A DNA stretch of 64,000 nucleotides from Carposina sasakii. Lineage: Eukaryota > Arthropoda > Insecta > Lepidoptera > Carposinidae. The stretch covers positions 16,876,120 to 16,940,119 of the forward strand of contig CP053149.1 of the NCBI GenBank assembly GCA_014607495.2, read 5' to 3'. Both the position numbers and the translations under genes were made by a program. Positions 12,301 through 27,300 of the stretch are shown piece by piece; the stretch's first letter is position 1; each line of letters begins with the position of its first letter. The notes below the pieces were generated by a model. The model was given only the letters and a program-made list of their open reading frames with translations, ran no database searches and was not told the DNA's origin.

Positions 12301-15300
12301 TGAACGTAGCCTAATTCATTATAAAGACACCATTATGTATGTATGTAACGCATTTATTATGTGCATAGGAATTCAATTTAGGGCTGGTCAGGGATAGCAA
12401 GCGTACTAATGTCAGTGCCCAGCTGAACCTTGCATTATATTGTATTCCATGTAGGTACTATTCATTATGATGATCTCCGACCGTATTTCGGCCAAGGCGA
12501 CCAATCTCTACGGAGATTGGCCAGGTACGTGCACAAGTGTGTGCGCAAATACAGATGTACTCTCTATTCCGTTACTCTCATAGCCCGATGGGAAGGAAAG
12601 CCACCACGTCCGGAGAGAGATCAGGCGCAGGACCAACGGTTTTACGTGCTTTCCGAGGCACGAAAGTGACAATTTTGCAACATTAAAATCTGTACATGAA
12701 ATAAATTCATTGGTACAGGCTAGATGTGGACGTGGACGTGGCTGGGATCGAACTTACGCCTCCCGTTTGGAAGGTGTCTTAACCACAGGGCTATCACCGT
12801 ATTCATTATAGACACCAAAGTGATGGCGAATGAAAGAAGAAAATTTAAAACAATTAATGACCTATAAGTAAAACAACATACTCAAAGTCATAGTTCAATG
12901 GCAACGTCTAAATGCCTTGAACCTACAAATCGTACTTCAATCTGAAATTTTCACCATTTGAATGTGTCCTTACTTCGAGTAAAGAGCGTCTCAAAATGCT
13001 TCCGATTTATGTGCGGATAATGATCACCAACCCGCCTGCCCAGCATGGTGACTATGGGCAAATACCTCCCATAGCAGTCTTGTGGCGTGCCCTGGGGGAC
13101 CTTTCCAAGAGGACTGCAATAGGCTGATGAGGATGATGATTTAATGTTATATTTACACGGGTAAGAATGGTATGTTTAAAAAAAATCATGATTTTTGATA
13201 GATGATACATATCCTGAGTAGACTTTATACTTTCTATAATTATAATTTAACTTCAATGTGCACGATCTCTTTTTAAGGATCACAATTTAATTCGTTTATT
13301 GTACCCTTAGCTGATATTGATGTCAGTTTAACTAACCTCACAGATATCGCAAGCTCGCCCGGTGACGTGCGGCCGACAGCGGCACTGTCCGGTCCGGATG
13401 TCACACACGTTGCTCTCCGATCCCACAGTAGAGCAGTTACAACCTGGAAACAACGAAACTAATATTCAAAAACATGTGGTAGACCAAGAAATAGAGAGAG
13501 AAGTCCTGAGTTCTGCAGAATATGACACAGAAGATAACTCGGAGGAGAAGCCGGTAGGGTTTGTCCAGCAGTGGGACGACGCGACGCAGGCTAATTATAA
13601 TAATGTAATAAAGTAGTAAGAAATATGAATAGTAGAAAAACTGGTACGGCGATAATTTATCGAAATAAAATTAGCCATTCCGAATTTCGGAAAAACGTTT
13701 AGAGGACCACTTAACGTTATCTTGATATTATTATGTTAGTGCGACATAAATCACATAATTATTCGAATTATAAGTATCTACCTTGTTTTTTGCCTTATCT
13801 CTTAAAATTATTCAAATAACATTACAGAGCTAGAGTAGGTACCTAATACTTATAGTGCGTCAGTTTATTTATTTACTTGTGGACGCCCGCGACTTCGTCA
13901 GCGTGGACTGCAGAAAAAACAAAATGAAAATATTTTACCGGGATAAAAATAGCCTATGTGTTAATCCAGGGTGTCAGCTAACTCCATACCAAATTTTATT
14001 AAAATCGCTCTAGCCCTTTTTACGTGAAAGAGTAACAAACATCCATCCATCCATACTCAAAAACTTTCGCGTTTATAATATTAGTAGGATTTGACTTTAA
14101 GTACGATATAAAGGTCTATTCTAATAAACATTATCAGCGACACACGCAAGCAAACCAAACCTTACAATAAAATACATAAGTAATCTCTTTCGCCACAACA
14201 AAATCTATCTCGAAATCGCAAGTTAAAACAAGTTATAAGTACATATATGAAAGTAAAATTATATGCAAGGAACATAAAACTAATACAGATTTAAGTTAAT
14301 ATATGCATAAATTAGATTTGCCTTGGTTTGGTCTCGCGCACTTAAGACCGCGCCGATATTTTCGAACATTTACAAGCTTAATCTTCCGGTAATGGGACCG
14401 GTGATATCGAGGGTGGGATTACCATTCTTGAAGTCGATTTCAATATCTACTAACTTGAACTGGGTGAAACTAAAGTGTTTTTTTGTCCAGAAGCACTGCG
14501 TGTCTGGTAATATTTTTTTACTAATTGTACTTTTAGCTAAAGATTTCTGTGAGACTAAAGTGTAGTCCTTCTTGACAAGTCCTTAATTCTTCGGAGTTAT
14601 TTTATACGAAACTTTTTTATACATAACGTCTCATTATATTAGTATGAAATCTAATGGGTTACTCAGATATATTTCATAAATAATATAATATAATAAAGGC
14701 AAATATAAACATTATTTATATTTAGACAGCCATTATGAGTGCCGTTAGCACCAACTTTTATTTGAATCTTGATATTGGTTTCGGATTGAAATTAATTTCA
14801 ACAATACACCTTCGTCTCGTTATCGAGTGGGCTCCTAATCGACAGATACACGCAGAATTATGCGACAAGATTGATACAATAAAAGTGGTTTATTCAGTAA
14901 ATAGCAATTGATACGAGAGGAGTTATGTGCTGTATGAAACGGTTAGTTTGCGACTTCAGTGTGCACCTTATGATGTTATTGGGAGAGTTCTAAGTTAGAA
15001 GTTAGTTATGCCACTCTATTAAGGCAGATCTATTTTTCACTATAACATTTCTTACTCGACTCTACCTATAGATACAATAACAACTTTGTGAGCTTTAGCG
15101 TAAGTGTGAATAATGCTAACTAATAGATTGGATTTAAAAGCTGTATTTTGCTAAACCGACCTACGTCTTTCTAGGGGACGGTCACACAGAACAGACGTAA
15201 GACACGGATCCATCGTAGGCGCGGCGCCCGTTTAATATACTTACTTTCATAAAAATATACATTTTGTATGAAAGTAGATAAAAAGCCTCGAGCACACCGG

Positions 15301-18300
15301 ATGCGTATGCGTACACGAAAGCGTAGACGTACACGTACCTCTGAGTTGTAATGTATGGAACTGTATAGGCACGGGCAGACCGGATGCGTATACGTAAGCA
15401 TAGAGGTCAAGCGGTGACAGTTCCATACATTAAACTCAGAGGTACGTGTACGTCTACGTTTACGTGCATGCATACGCATCCGGTGTGCTAGAGGCCGGGC
15501 GCCGCGCCTGCCACGGGTCCGTGTCTTACGTCTGTTCTGTGTGGTTGTCCCCCAAGAATTCTGCCAGGTCAGACAAACTTTTACAAAACTTAAAGCTGGC
15601 CCAGCACATTGGGCAATGTATCCCAATGCATGTCTGCACTAGACAAATGCACTAGAACTCGATGTGAAAGACATTTAATTAAGTGACAAAGTTGCTCTAC
15701 ATTCCCTTTCTATTCCGCGTTGGTTAGGTTTAATTACAGAAATAAGTACTGCAGTGTTTATATAAATATTTAAAATGCCAGGACATTGCCCTGAGCTTTG
15801 ACCTAATGTTAAAAATAAAATATCGTTTGAGAACAATGAATTGTTTTCGCAGGAAATAAATATAATAATGTATGCAGGTGGAAGTATTATATTACAATAG
15901 AAGTTTACAGTCACATAATATACCTAGGTAGTAAATATAATTTGATAAATTAAATTAGGTTTATGCTTTAAGTAATGCTCTATTACAATGCGATAGTTTA
16001 CGCTGTTACAATACTATAGCAAATATAAAAATAACATTTAGAAATTGTAATAAAAAAGCCACACCCAGTTAGTTAGTACAGACACCTTTTTTTGCCTGAG
16101 TACAATATTCTCATCACATCACACTATTTAGGATTAACTTGACTACCAAATTATTCCGTCCTTATTCGTTAAGTGGCTTTATGTTACATGTTTATATCAC
16201 AATATCTTTGCCTAAGTAGATTATCGTTTTCAAATAACTAATAATTTTCCATATTTTATTGGCCTGATTGAGAAATACCATGTAGGTAGGTACTATAAGG
16301 TTGTTATTCAAAATTGTTTATTTTCATCTACACTTAATTTTTTTTTAGTTTATCCCGAAGGAAAGGCAAGGGGAACTAAGCCCATACAGCCATTGTTTTT
16401 AGTAAATTATTTCTGAATTTATGATGGATTATAATGATGATGATGAATGGAAACGTCGGAAAAACCTCAAGAACAAGTGTAAAGTTAGTCAAAATGAAAA
16501 ATAATTGCAGAAACAACTTACATGGGCCCATGAAGAGATCGTATTCCGGCTAAAGTTTTACTCGGCTTACCTGCGTATAAAACCATGCACACGCACTAGA
16601 TTCACATCACAAGTAATCAAAATATAACTCATCTACCAGAAAACATCACTTCACGGACACATGGAAGCCATTTACAAATAATTTTTAATTTTCACAAGAA
16701 AATTACACCTGCACCCTTCCAGCTTTTCCCGCCGAATCTCTCTACACTTAAAGTTTTATCAACAGTGAAAAAGAGACAACCCACGTCACTGGAGACAAGT
16801 AATAATATTATTACTATTCAATATTTCCAAACATGTACCATGAAAGACGGGTATGTAATTATTTAATTAGCCCATTACAGTCTTTCTGGTCCATTATAAT
16901 ATTATCAGCTATTTCAATATTTATAAAAAATCTATAAAACGACGTTACTAAATATTGAGTAGGCATAAGTCGCCCACGTCCACTCAACACCGAATAATAT
17001 AGAAGTAATAAAACACTCATAAACACCTGCATAACACTCAAGCGGATATTTTAGAGGAATATAAAATGATATTCAGAAGAATTTACGTTACCAATTTTAT
17101 TTTACTACGTTGTCACTCACGACTGTTACATCAAAGGTTAATAAGATTGGTAGATTTATGTCGTCTGTCACGAAGTGCGCTTGCGTTTGCTTGTTGGGTT
17201 TTTCCAAAGTAAAGGTAACTGTATAATAAAGCATAGCTTTTCCCCTAAGATTAGTTTCCTATTTCTAAATAACTTCATTTACGTATAGGAAAAAAAACTT
17301 TTGCGCAGTCACTTTTTTTTCATCCAGTGTCACTCTCACGACTCAGATGAATCTAATGATAACTTTCTAGCTCTATAGGTAATTACGACAAGCTATTTTA
17401 GATCTAGAGCGTGCCAAAGAAATATACTACATACTCGTAAATTTCATTGAAAACTTATATACCTACATTCGAAAAACTATAAGTATAAACTACAGGTGAT
17501 TTTTGGTCGTTAACGTTCCCGAAAATTACGGAATCTCCTCATTGCCACGATCTATTTTCTCCATGGAAGCATACCTGGGAAGTGTCTGGTTTCTAAAATA
17601 TAAGGGTCCAAAGTTGAGTAAATAGACTGCGTTATTCTGCATAAATGCACAGCGGAAATTATAACGGAAGTGCGACAAACAGTTGCCCGACGGACATTTT
17701 TCCGACAGAATTTTTGACCGATATTACTTCTAACGCGTGTAGCAAGATTTTTTCATGAGAAATAATTAATATCTGTCTATGAAAAAACTAGCATAAACAC
17801 TGGACACTATAAATTTCGCCCGATAAAGTAAATTATCATTCCCAACATTCCCAAAATCATTTCCCAGCATTTTTATTGGCATAAACTTACTTTATTTGAT
17901 GTATAGAGTACGTACCCTTCGATAAGGGTGGCAATGAAAAAACACCCTGTAGGTATATGCACATAAGAAATAATTAATATCTGTCTATGAAAAAACTAGC
18001 ATAAACACTGGACACTATAAATTTCGCACGATAAAGTAAATTATCATTCCCAACATTCCATAAACTTACTTTATTTGATGTATAGAGTACGTACCCTTCG
18101 TTAAGGGTGGCAATGAAAAAACATCCTGTAGGTATATGTACTTGTAACTAAAAAAAATCCGTGACGACAAGAGAAAATAGTCGCGAGTACTTGTGAGTTG
18201 TGCGTCAACAATAAATAGCTAACTTACTTATCTGAGCTCTGCAGTCCGCTGCGGAATTCTAATCTAACTCTAGCTAGTGGTACTCGTATTCAAGACGAGT

Positions 18301-21300
18301 CAGACAAGCGACAGACATATTAATTCATCCCTAGCGGTTACTCGTGTTGAATTATACTAGAGATAGATTAGAATGCGGACAAGAAACACAGATAGGATAA
18401 TAGGTTCCATTCCAACTGATACAGTGCTGATTGTTTGTTTGTTACCTTGTTACGCAAAAACTACTGAACTGATTTAAATGAGATTTGCTACACAGTAGGC
18501 TACTTTTATGCTTTTTATATAGGAAAATTATTTTGTTTTCCGGAAAATATTGACTATATAAAACTGTAATATCTCAGATGACTGTTTCACTTCGACTGTC
18601 AATATATAATATATAGCCTGTTGTCGGTGTATGAACCAATCACTAATCTTTGGCTTTCTCCTCTTTGTATCCTCCGTGGTTGGAACCAACTAACACCGTA
18701 AAGGTGGGTACAGAATAGAATAACAAACCGAACAACTCAAGCGCAGCATTGCAGCTGTTTTGATGACCCAATTCGAAATATTTTGAACTTATACTTCGAA
18801 GTAGGTACATGGAAATATATCTATCTAATACCTAAATTGCATCCACAGCATGAAATAAATATGATTCAGCGTTGAAGAATGTCATCTGGTCATTTATTCT
18901 TACACACGTACCTCCGGATTATTAGAAAATCCACTAACATATACATACATACATTATACACATAGCTGTGTTTCCGAAATGGGGTAGCTAAAACTGCAGG
19001 ATTATGAAGGTGTAGATCACATTCTGGTATGATTGCATTACATTACATCAACAACCACAATATGTTCAATAACATAATTTAGGCAATTTATTACAAGGCA
19101 CTGAGCTATTAATTGTAATGTAGGTAGTAAATTTAATTTGAAAAGAAAATGAAGTAGGAAGTGCGGGCATAGAGCCTATACAATCTGAATAACTCAAGAT
19201 GTGCTTACTCTCGTAGCGTGAGTGCCGGTGATTGGGATTGGACAAGATTCCGGATAAATCCTTACAATAACTTTTCTTGTAACAAGCCTGCAACCTATTT
19301 AGAACAAATTCCATAAAATATTAAGTAAATCAAAATATATGCGATACCTTTGATAATATAGGTCTTACTACAAGGGAGGTAATTAATTCCACCAACATCG
19401 CATCAAACAATACACAATTTGTTTACGCAGTCCATTGACAGTCGATAACAAGTTGTAACACTTGCAGTCGATAATGACTGCAATAGCCGGAGCCGCTTTT
19501 GATCTATTTGAACTACATTTGAACCGATTTTGACCCACTTACTACAGTACAATTAGGGCCTAATGAGAATGGCGAAACGATGGCCTTCGGTATCATCAAC
19601 GATGCACATGAATGGTGGAATCAGTTAACTAGCCAATAATAATAAAACTTATAGCTGTATGTTTTTCTGGTTCATATCTCGATTTCATTACAAACCCATC
19701 AGTATCGAAATTCTGTTACATATTGAGATAAAACTGTGGAAAAAAAATTGTTGGAGTTAGGGCTTATAGCCCCTGCTGGTAGAGTAAATGCGTTTTACTA
19801 TGGCTACAAGAAGCTAGTCCCACCTTGATCTTAGTAAACCTGGATGTTACTGTTCACACTGCGCGGTGTTAAATTCAAAAACTTGGGTGCCACCACAAAA
19901 GTACAAAATTACGATAAAACAAAAAGTTTAGGTTCAGCATTTTGGATGCGGCCCCTTTCCTACCGACTTACATCTTCAAAACATACATAAGCCTAACTAA
20001 TTACTACTAGTGCCAATCTATGCTTAATAACGGGCAGTACCTGGTTTACATAGTGGACCCATTAACCTATTAGGTAGGCGGAGGATTAAATTTGTAAGTT
20101 TCTCTCAATTTACATACATACATATAATCACCCCTTTATCCCTTACGGAGTAGGCAGAGCACCTAGGTCCAATTTAACCACATGGTGCCACTTCTGACCA
20201 ATTTTGAGGATATAGTTGAGATGTACAAGTTCGGTTAGTAGTGACAGGTGGTCAGCCCATCGCCTACAAAATACCAAGACCCTCTTGTCCCTCTACTGAC
20301 TTGTACAGTATACCCGGGAAGAGAAGCAGCTGTAGTATTATACGTTTTTTTTTTCACTCCTAGAGTAGCATAGAAGAACCCAGAGCAACATAGAAGAACC
20401 CAGAGCAGCATAGAAGAGAAACAGCCTTTCAAAATAACGGGTAAACACGTTAGGTTCACATAAAGTTGTAAACTGATGTTAGTAAAATTATTATCAACAA
20501 CTAAAGCTCTATATATTTTAATGCTTATAGCTTTTGGCTCATATTCGGACATCAGTCTAACATCGTATTATTTTAAAAGCACTTTTTATTAACATTTAAG
20601 TGTATCTCCAGCAAGAAGCTGGCAATAAAATAATCGTAAAACCAGTCGAAGTAGACCGCAGTAGTTTTGATCAAAGTAAGCGATTTCTAGGAAATGAGAA
20701 CCTTCTATTTCCTCTATTTATATGTAACATCTATCTGTACTGTACTATAAAATATAGTTCTATAAGGGCCGTACTAAAAAACATTGAAGTGACAGATATT
20801 AAATACATGTTTGTGTTAAAAATGTCGTTTAACTGATGTACTCGTACAACTTTACACGCGGTGTTTTAGTAGAACCGTTAGTATTACAAGAAGTTAATGT
20901 AAAGAAATCTTAAATGAAGTCATAATTACTTGGTTTTTTTGAAAAATATCCCTAAAATAATATGTAGTAGGTACATATTAAAAAAAACCCTCTGTATTTT
21001 GTGTACAATCCAATGAAATGCAATAAGAGTAATAAAATGCGATTTCTCGTTAAAACTACTTTACTCCTGTTCCTATCTATGCATACCAAATTATCTTTAA
21101 TTTAGCTTCAATATAAGTAGAACCTTAAATAGTATTAAAATATTGTTGAGAATCGTTCATAATAGGCTTATTGAATCATCATTTTGTCATTCGGACATGA
21201 CAGGGTAATTCTCATAAATTGACTTGAAACAGGTTATCCTGTCAAATGAGAAATGTTCAATAGAATGAAATGCCGTCCTACGATACCTAGGTATTTTTAT

Positions 21301-24300
21301 CTCGTTTCTTATGCAACATGGTCCATGTCGTCATTATTAATACGAGTATGTCACCTCACTATAGACTATATAGATATTTATAACATTGATTTAGCTCAGA
21401 AGTAAATTTTTTCATTGGGTTCTGATTCGCTAAACGAGAGAAATATTATATTGGTAGGTATACCTTAATTTGTGTTAATAATTACCACGTAAATATGTCT
21501 CTAGGTATAGGAAATTTTATCTAAAAGCAACATAGTTAGTCGACTCAGGATTACACAGGCCGCTTACACGCTCTAAATTCTAAGTCCAACATCTCATTCT
21601 CACGATTATTTTACCTTAGTAGGGATAAACTTCTTGAGTCTGCCAGAGCTGTATGTGCATCTTATACAGGATGATTTTTGGTCGTCAACGTTCCCGAAAA
21701 CTACGGAATCTCCTCATCATCACGATCATTTTTCTCCATGGAAGCATACCTGGGAAGTGTCTGGTTTCCAAAATATTAGGGTCCTAAGTTGAGTAAATAG
21801 ACTGCGTTTTTCTGCATAAATGCACATAGACGCGCGTAGCAGGATTTTTTCACAAAAATAATTAATATCTGTCTATAAAAAAACTAACATAAACACTAGA
21901 CACTATAAATTTCGCAAGACCAAGGAATTTAAATTTTTTTTTTCAAAAAAAAAAAAAAATATTTTTTTTCCCAGCATTTTTTTTGGCATAAACTTACTTT
22001 ATTTCATGTATAGAGTACGTACCCTTCGTTAAAGGTGGCCACAAAAAAACATCCTGTATATACAGGTGTAACAAAAAGGGTATGTTAAGCGAAAAGCTAT
22101 GTAAATAGCCCACTATAGAGAACCTATCCACAAAATTTGAGATCCGAAATCACATGTTTATTTTTCCCGATAGTATGGAGAATTTTTAAATATCTCAGGA
22201 ATTTTCATACAATCTTGAAAAATAAAAATGTGATTTCGAGTCTCAAAGACAAATAAAGTATTATTATTATCTCTGTTTAAATTCTCGGGACTACAGAGTC
22301 CCGGTCCTTTGAGAGGCGTGCATCGGGCCGTGGCCAAGATGTAGAGGCCCTTTTTAGAGAACTTTAATATGGTGTGGGATACACATGGCGGATACCATCG
22401 CCGACCGCACAATACGATACACCCGGCGATGGTCCCCGCCATGTGCAAGACTATTGGAGTGCAGATCTATGTCGTGCGATGGAAACAAAGGTCATGGGCT
22501 ATGGGGCTGAATGTTGGGTGGGGTTGGGTAACTGGGCTATTGAAGGAGACTAACGGACGCCTGCCATTACAACCAAGTCTCATAATTGTTTGGTGGCAGG
22601 CGGTGACTCGCCGACTCATTTCATGGGCCCCCTAAAACGGCCGCACGCACGGAGCGACAAAGGGGGCAACATTTGGTGAGTGGCTAGGGTGGAGGGGTGC
22701 CCCTGGACTTTAAACCGAAGCCAACTTGCCACTTACTGACGGGCACGTCCACCCTCGAGCTGTCATAGCTCTCGCGACTCCACTCTGCCCGGCCGGCGAA
22801 GGCAAGGCAGAGGTGGGGGAACTGTTCCTCGTCAGACCTCACTCCGGCGCCGGAGATGAGGAACAGGGTCTTCCCCCGGGAGCACTTCAGGTCCGTGGGA
22901 ACGCTACCTCCCAACAGCTCGCCACAAGCTGCCCTGCGGGCTTATTATTATTATTATTGTATCTCTGTTTAAATTCTCGGGACTACAGAGTCCCGGTCCT
23001 TTGAGAGGCGTGCATCGGGCCGTGGCCAAGATGTAGAGGCCCTTTTTAGAGAACTTTAATATGGTGTGGGATACACATGGCGGATACCATCGCCGACCGC
23101 ACAATAAGATACACCCGGCGATGGTCCCCGCTATGTGCAAGACTATTGGAGTGCAGATCTATGTCATGCGATGGAAACAAAGGTCATGGGCTATGAGGCT
23201 GAATATTGGGTGGGGTTGGGTAACTGGGCTATTGAGGGAGACTAACGGACGCCTGCCATTACAACCAAGTCTCATAATTGTTTGGTGGCAGGCGGTGACT
23301 CGCCGACTCATTTCATGGGCCCCCTGAAACGGCCGCACGCACGGAGCGACAAAGGGGGCACATTTGGTGAGTGGCTAGGGTGGAGGGGTGCCCCTAGACT
23401 TTAAACCGAAGCCAACTCGCCACTTACTGACGGGCACGTCCACCCTCGAGCTGTCAGCTCTCGCAACTTCACTCTGCCCGGCCGGCGAAGGCAAGGCAGA
23501 GGTGGGGGAACTGTTCCTCGTCAGACTTCACTCCGGCGCCGGAGATGAGGAACAGGGTCTTCCCCCGGGAGTACTTCAGGTCCGTGGGAACGCTACCTCC
23601 CAACAGCTCGCCACAAGCTGCCCTGCGGGCTTATTATTATTATTATTATCAAATTTTGGAAATAGGTTCTCTATAGTGGGCTATTTATACAGCTTTTCGC
23701 TTAACATACCCTTTTTGTTACACCCTGTATAATAAAAGTTCTATGCGAACTTATTGTGTGTGTAGCTTAAAATCTTTAGCTGGGTTTTAGGTACTGACTG
23801 ACTGACGACGTTACGCGCATTCGCTGCGAGCATTTTAGTGTACCTAAATCTATACGTAAAAGCTTCAGAGACGCTTTATAATATAAAAATAAAAATTAAG
23901 TATGATTAATCAGAGCCACAAAAATAGTATAATTATTTAGGTTCTTATCCTCTTAAAATATATTAAAATATAATATTTTAAGTCATCTCATAAGTTACAT
24001 AATAAATTTTATAGTCATAAGTTACAATATGTCCAGATTTTAGTCCCGGTTACTAAATTGGAATCATGTGTTTTCGCTGAGAAAATTTGTTTTTTATAGT
24101 ACATATTTCTTCGCCAAGGTGTAGCTTAGCGTTTAATGTTGCAATTTATCTATTTAAAGTAAAAGGGCCTGTAGAAGTGTAGAGATAATTATCTAGATTC
24201 TAGACAGTATTTGCATTTACTAAAATGCATTTATTGCACTGTTTGGAAATCTTTCTTGACAATGAAATATATTGTCTCGTAGACTATCTCGTTAACACAG

Positions 24301-27300
24301 TATAGATTGTGTTAGGCCCTAACTAGATTTTAACTATAAACAACGAAATCTGTCTTATACGGTTAGGAATGGTTCTTCTAACTTAACGAACTCAGGGAGG
24401 GCTATTGTTGAAGGTATTTACCAGCAAAGACGTTTTGTTATGCTCATTTTCAAATCGCGCAAAATTTGTCAACGTTTAAGACAAAAGAAAGACGTTGTAA
24501 ATGTTTAAACGCTGTCAAATGCCAAAATAAAGCATAACTAAAAACGTTCTGTTGAATGGTAAAATCTTTGTCATATAGCGCGATTACCCTCCAGTAGCCT
24601 TAAGAAGGTATAAGCAAAGTACCTTTATCATAATTATCCTGCCTGAGATGTGTCTCCCTTACACCAATCCATAAATTCAAGGTAAGTTCAAGAATCTCCC
24701 TAATGTCGCTGAAACAAGAACAAGGCTGTGCGGTTTGTTTACTAATAGTCTAATTAGTAACATAAGTAACATATTCACACACACACACATTCACACACTT
24801 CACAGCACATTAACCTAATCCCACACTAAGATCCCTAAGGTCTTGTGTCGTAGGTACTAGGCAACGGTATATAAATACATAGATAAGTATATAAACATCC
24901 ATGACTCGGAAACAAACATCGATATTCATCATATCAATGTTTGCACCTACCGGGATTCGAACCCAAGACCTATGGCGTCCCAGGCAGGGCCACTACCAAC
25001 TACACCAATCGGCCGTCGCAAGCCAATTGCATCACGCGTGAACCGATAGACTTTTTAATTGTGTTAAATATTATCAGGAAGAGAGAAAATAAGAAAGTGG
25101 ACATACATTTTTACATAACTGTCAGCTGTTGTAAAAAGCTCTGTTAAGACAGGACAACTTCTGTCGGTCAGTTTTAATCGGAGACAAATTATTTGATGCT
25201 GGTGAGCCGAAAACCTACATGAACCTTCTAGCTAAAAATCTATTACATACGAGTATTATTATTTGCAAGAAAAGTAAGAGGCCGCCTAGGTAGGTATTAT
25301 AATCGGGAATAAACAAGATAATAATCCGGGATTAGACTTGGTACAAGTGATCCAAGTGAAGAACGCTAACGCAGATACATTATCAGTAACACGTGTCAGC
25401 TCTCATTAGGGTTACCTATAAATAAAGTGAATTTCTAAGAGAACTGATAATGCTGTTGATAGAACTTGAAGATAGTTCCTGTGAACTCTTAAAATAGGAT
25501 TGATTCCATTGTGGAAGCGAGACGTTGACATAAGCAGTGCTTATACATAAATCTACAAAAGACGTTGACATAACCAGTGTTTATATCTTCTTCTTCAGCC
25601 TATTGCAGTCCACTGCTGAACGTAGGCCTCCCCCAGGGCACGCCACAAGGCTACTGCCACAGGGGGGTTTTGCCCATAGTCACCACGCTGGGCAGGCGGG
25701 TTGGTGACCGCAGTGTGATTTTTGGACTATGTTGTCAGTACGGGAGGCGCTGCTGCCCACCTCCAGGAAACCCTTAATCGCCTCGTACGATATCCACGGG
25801 CAGGCAGGGGTGGTACAAACTCTACTCTGCCGGCACCACGCGGCTATATAGTGTTTATATAGTATTCTTCCTAGCATTAACAAATCTCCAAAAAGTTTTG
25901 ATATCTTGTTTTAAAGATGCTTATGGAAATAACCCGATGAATATGGCATTGTGTTTAATATTGATTCTACCTCTCTTTTTGAGGTTTTAGAGTCTTAAAA
26001 GTAAATCAATAAATAATTAAAAAGGTCTGTTTTAATCAGTTAAATAGAGATTAAGTGGTCAAACCAGTCCGAGTCCGACTAAGACTAGACAAACAAATTG
26101 ATTTGCAGATTCGATTCCTACGCATCATCCAGTCTAGCTACCTGGCATTCTTTGACTGTATCACTTACCTATTTAGTTTATATTTCTTCATTGAATGCGA
26201 TAATTACCTATAATAGTGCTATAAGTATGTAATCAATGATATTATCACTTTAAGATAGATCTGCTATGTGAGAGTCAGTGTATTATTTTTTGTGACTTCC
26301 AGGTTTGACAGCTAAATGAAAATTTATATCAATACTATTAGTATTTTAAACAATATTGTATATATGCAATAGTACATATCAATAATTACATAGATATTTG
26401 TCCCTACCGTTGGTTTAAATTGTATAATCAATACTAGGTGCCTGAGCCAATCCGGTCATCCAATACCAAGTCTTTCAAAACACTAGACAAGACAAACAAA
26501 GCAACTACGCCGCCATATTTGCAGCTAATAGCACCGCAGGCATCTCGTAAACCACTCCAAGTAATTTATCGCCGTGTTTGAGACTAACTAGCGACTAATT
26601 TCGCGCTGTGCCGGCTTATCCTAAACCGGAGATTAATTATACTTTATCAATTCCCGACATTTTTGGTATTGTCCAACTTGTAAGCTTTCAGATTTCTCTT
26701 GTACTCTTTAGTGCTGCTTAAGTGTCAGTGACTGCTTAGGAAACTATAGGTATAAAATTATTAATAAAGAAATGGAAAAAATTCCTCACCCGGGTGGGAA
26801 TCGAACCCACGACCTCTGCATTCCGTGCCAGCGCTCTTACCACTGAGCCACCGGGTCAATTACTCGGATGACGAATTTTACCATCTCTTTTTGAAATTAC
26901 ATTATTGGAAACGTTATTTTTCATCCCGATAGCTATACATAAGCCAAATCTCGGCAAACAAAGCTGAATCCCTCAGCACAATGTTTTAATGATGAAACGA
27001 TCAACCATATCCTAATATATATATAGGTATGATTAATCGATAGTTTTTGTTGAAGGTTAGAAAATTTTATTTATTAACATGTGCATTTGCGGTTTTTTAT
27101 ATTAGTCGTTTGTCAGCCGTGGTCTATGACAAAATAGAGATCTAAATAGGTACGTTACAAACTTATTGTTAGGCACTCCCTCTCGACAAACACAGCTTTA
27201 ATCATATGCAGTGGAGCTGTGAGGTCAGGAAATGCCCGATATTTGCAACGCAGTGCTAAGTGGAGGTCTGGCAGGTAAGGAAGGTGCTCCAGTTACTGGT

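Larger units (their letters stand above)
14100..20100. other. Intronic sequence, mostly unassigned
   Basis: Apart from the repeats listed at 15.3, 16.4 and 17.5 kb and a weak RTE-like fragment at 18.4 kb, this AT-rich stretch shows no supported gene. A fragment of a common moth repeat (tgtgtttccgaaatggggta) lies at about 18,965. Confidence 0.6.

Noticed and set aside
12430..12669. Plus-strand ORF of 79 codons
   Set aside because: It lies within the S3 interspersed repeat; the frame is incidental.
13362..13616. Plus-strand ORF crossing wb exon 16
   Set aside because: Its first third is antisense to a well-supported LE exon and the rest resembles the end of a non-LTR element (tccagcagtgggacgac).
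15171..15655. Overlapping ORFs of 151 and 69 codons
   Set aside because: They are created by the M4 foldback MITE, whose arms are open on both strands; matching ORFs appear at the other two copies.
22369..23732. Several open frames of 76-114 codons on both strands
   Set aside because: They fall in the two GC-rich non-LTR fragments, occur in pairs because the repeat is duplicated, and show no reverse transcriptase or other domain.
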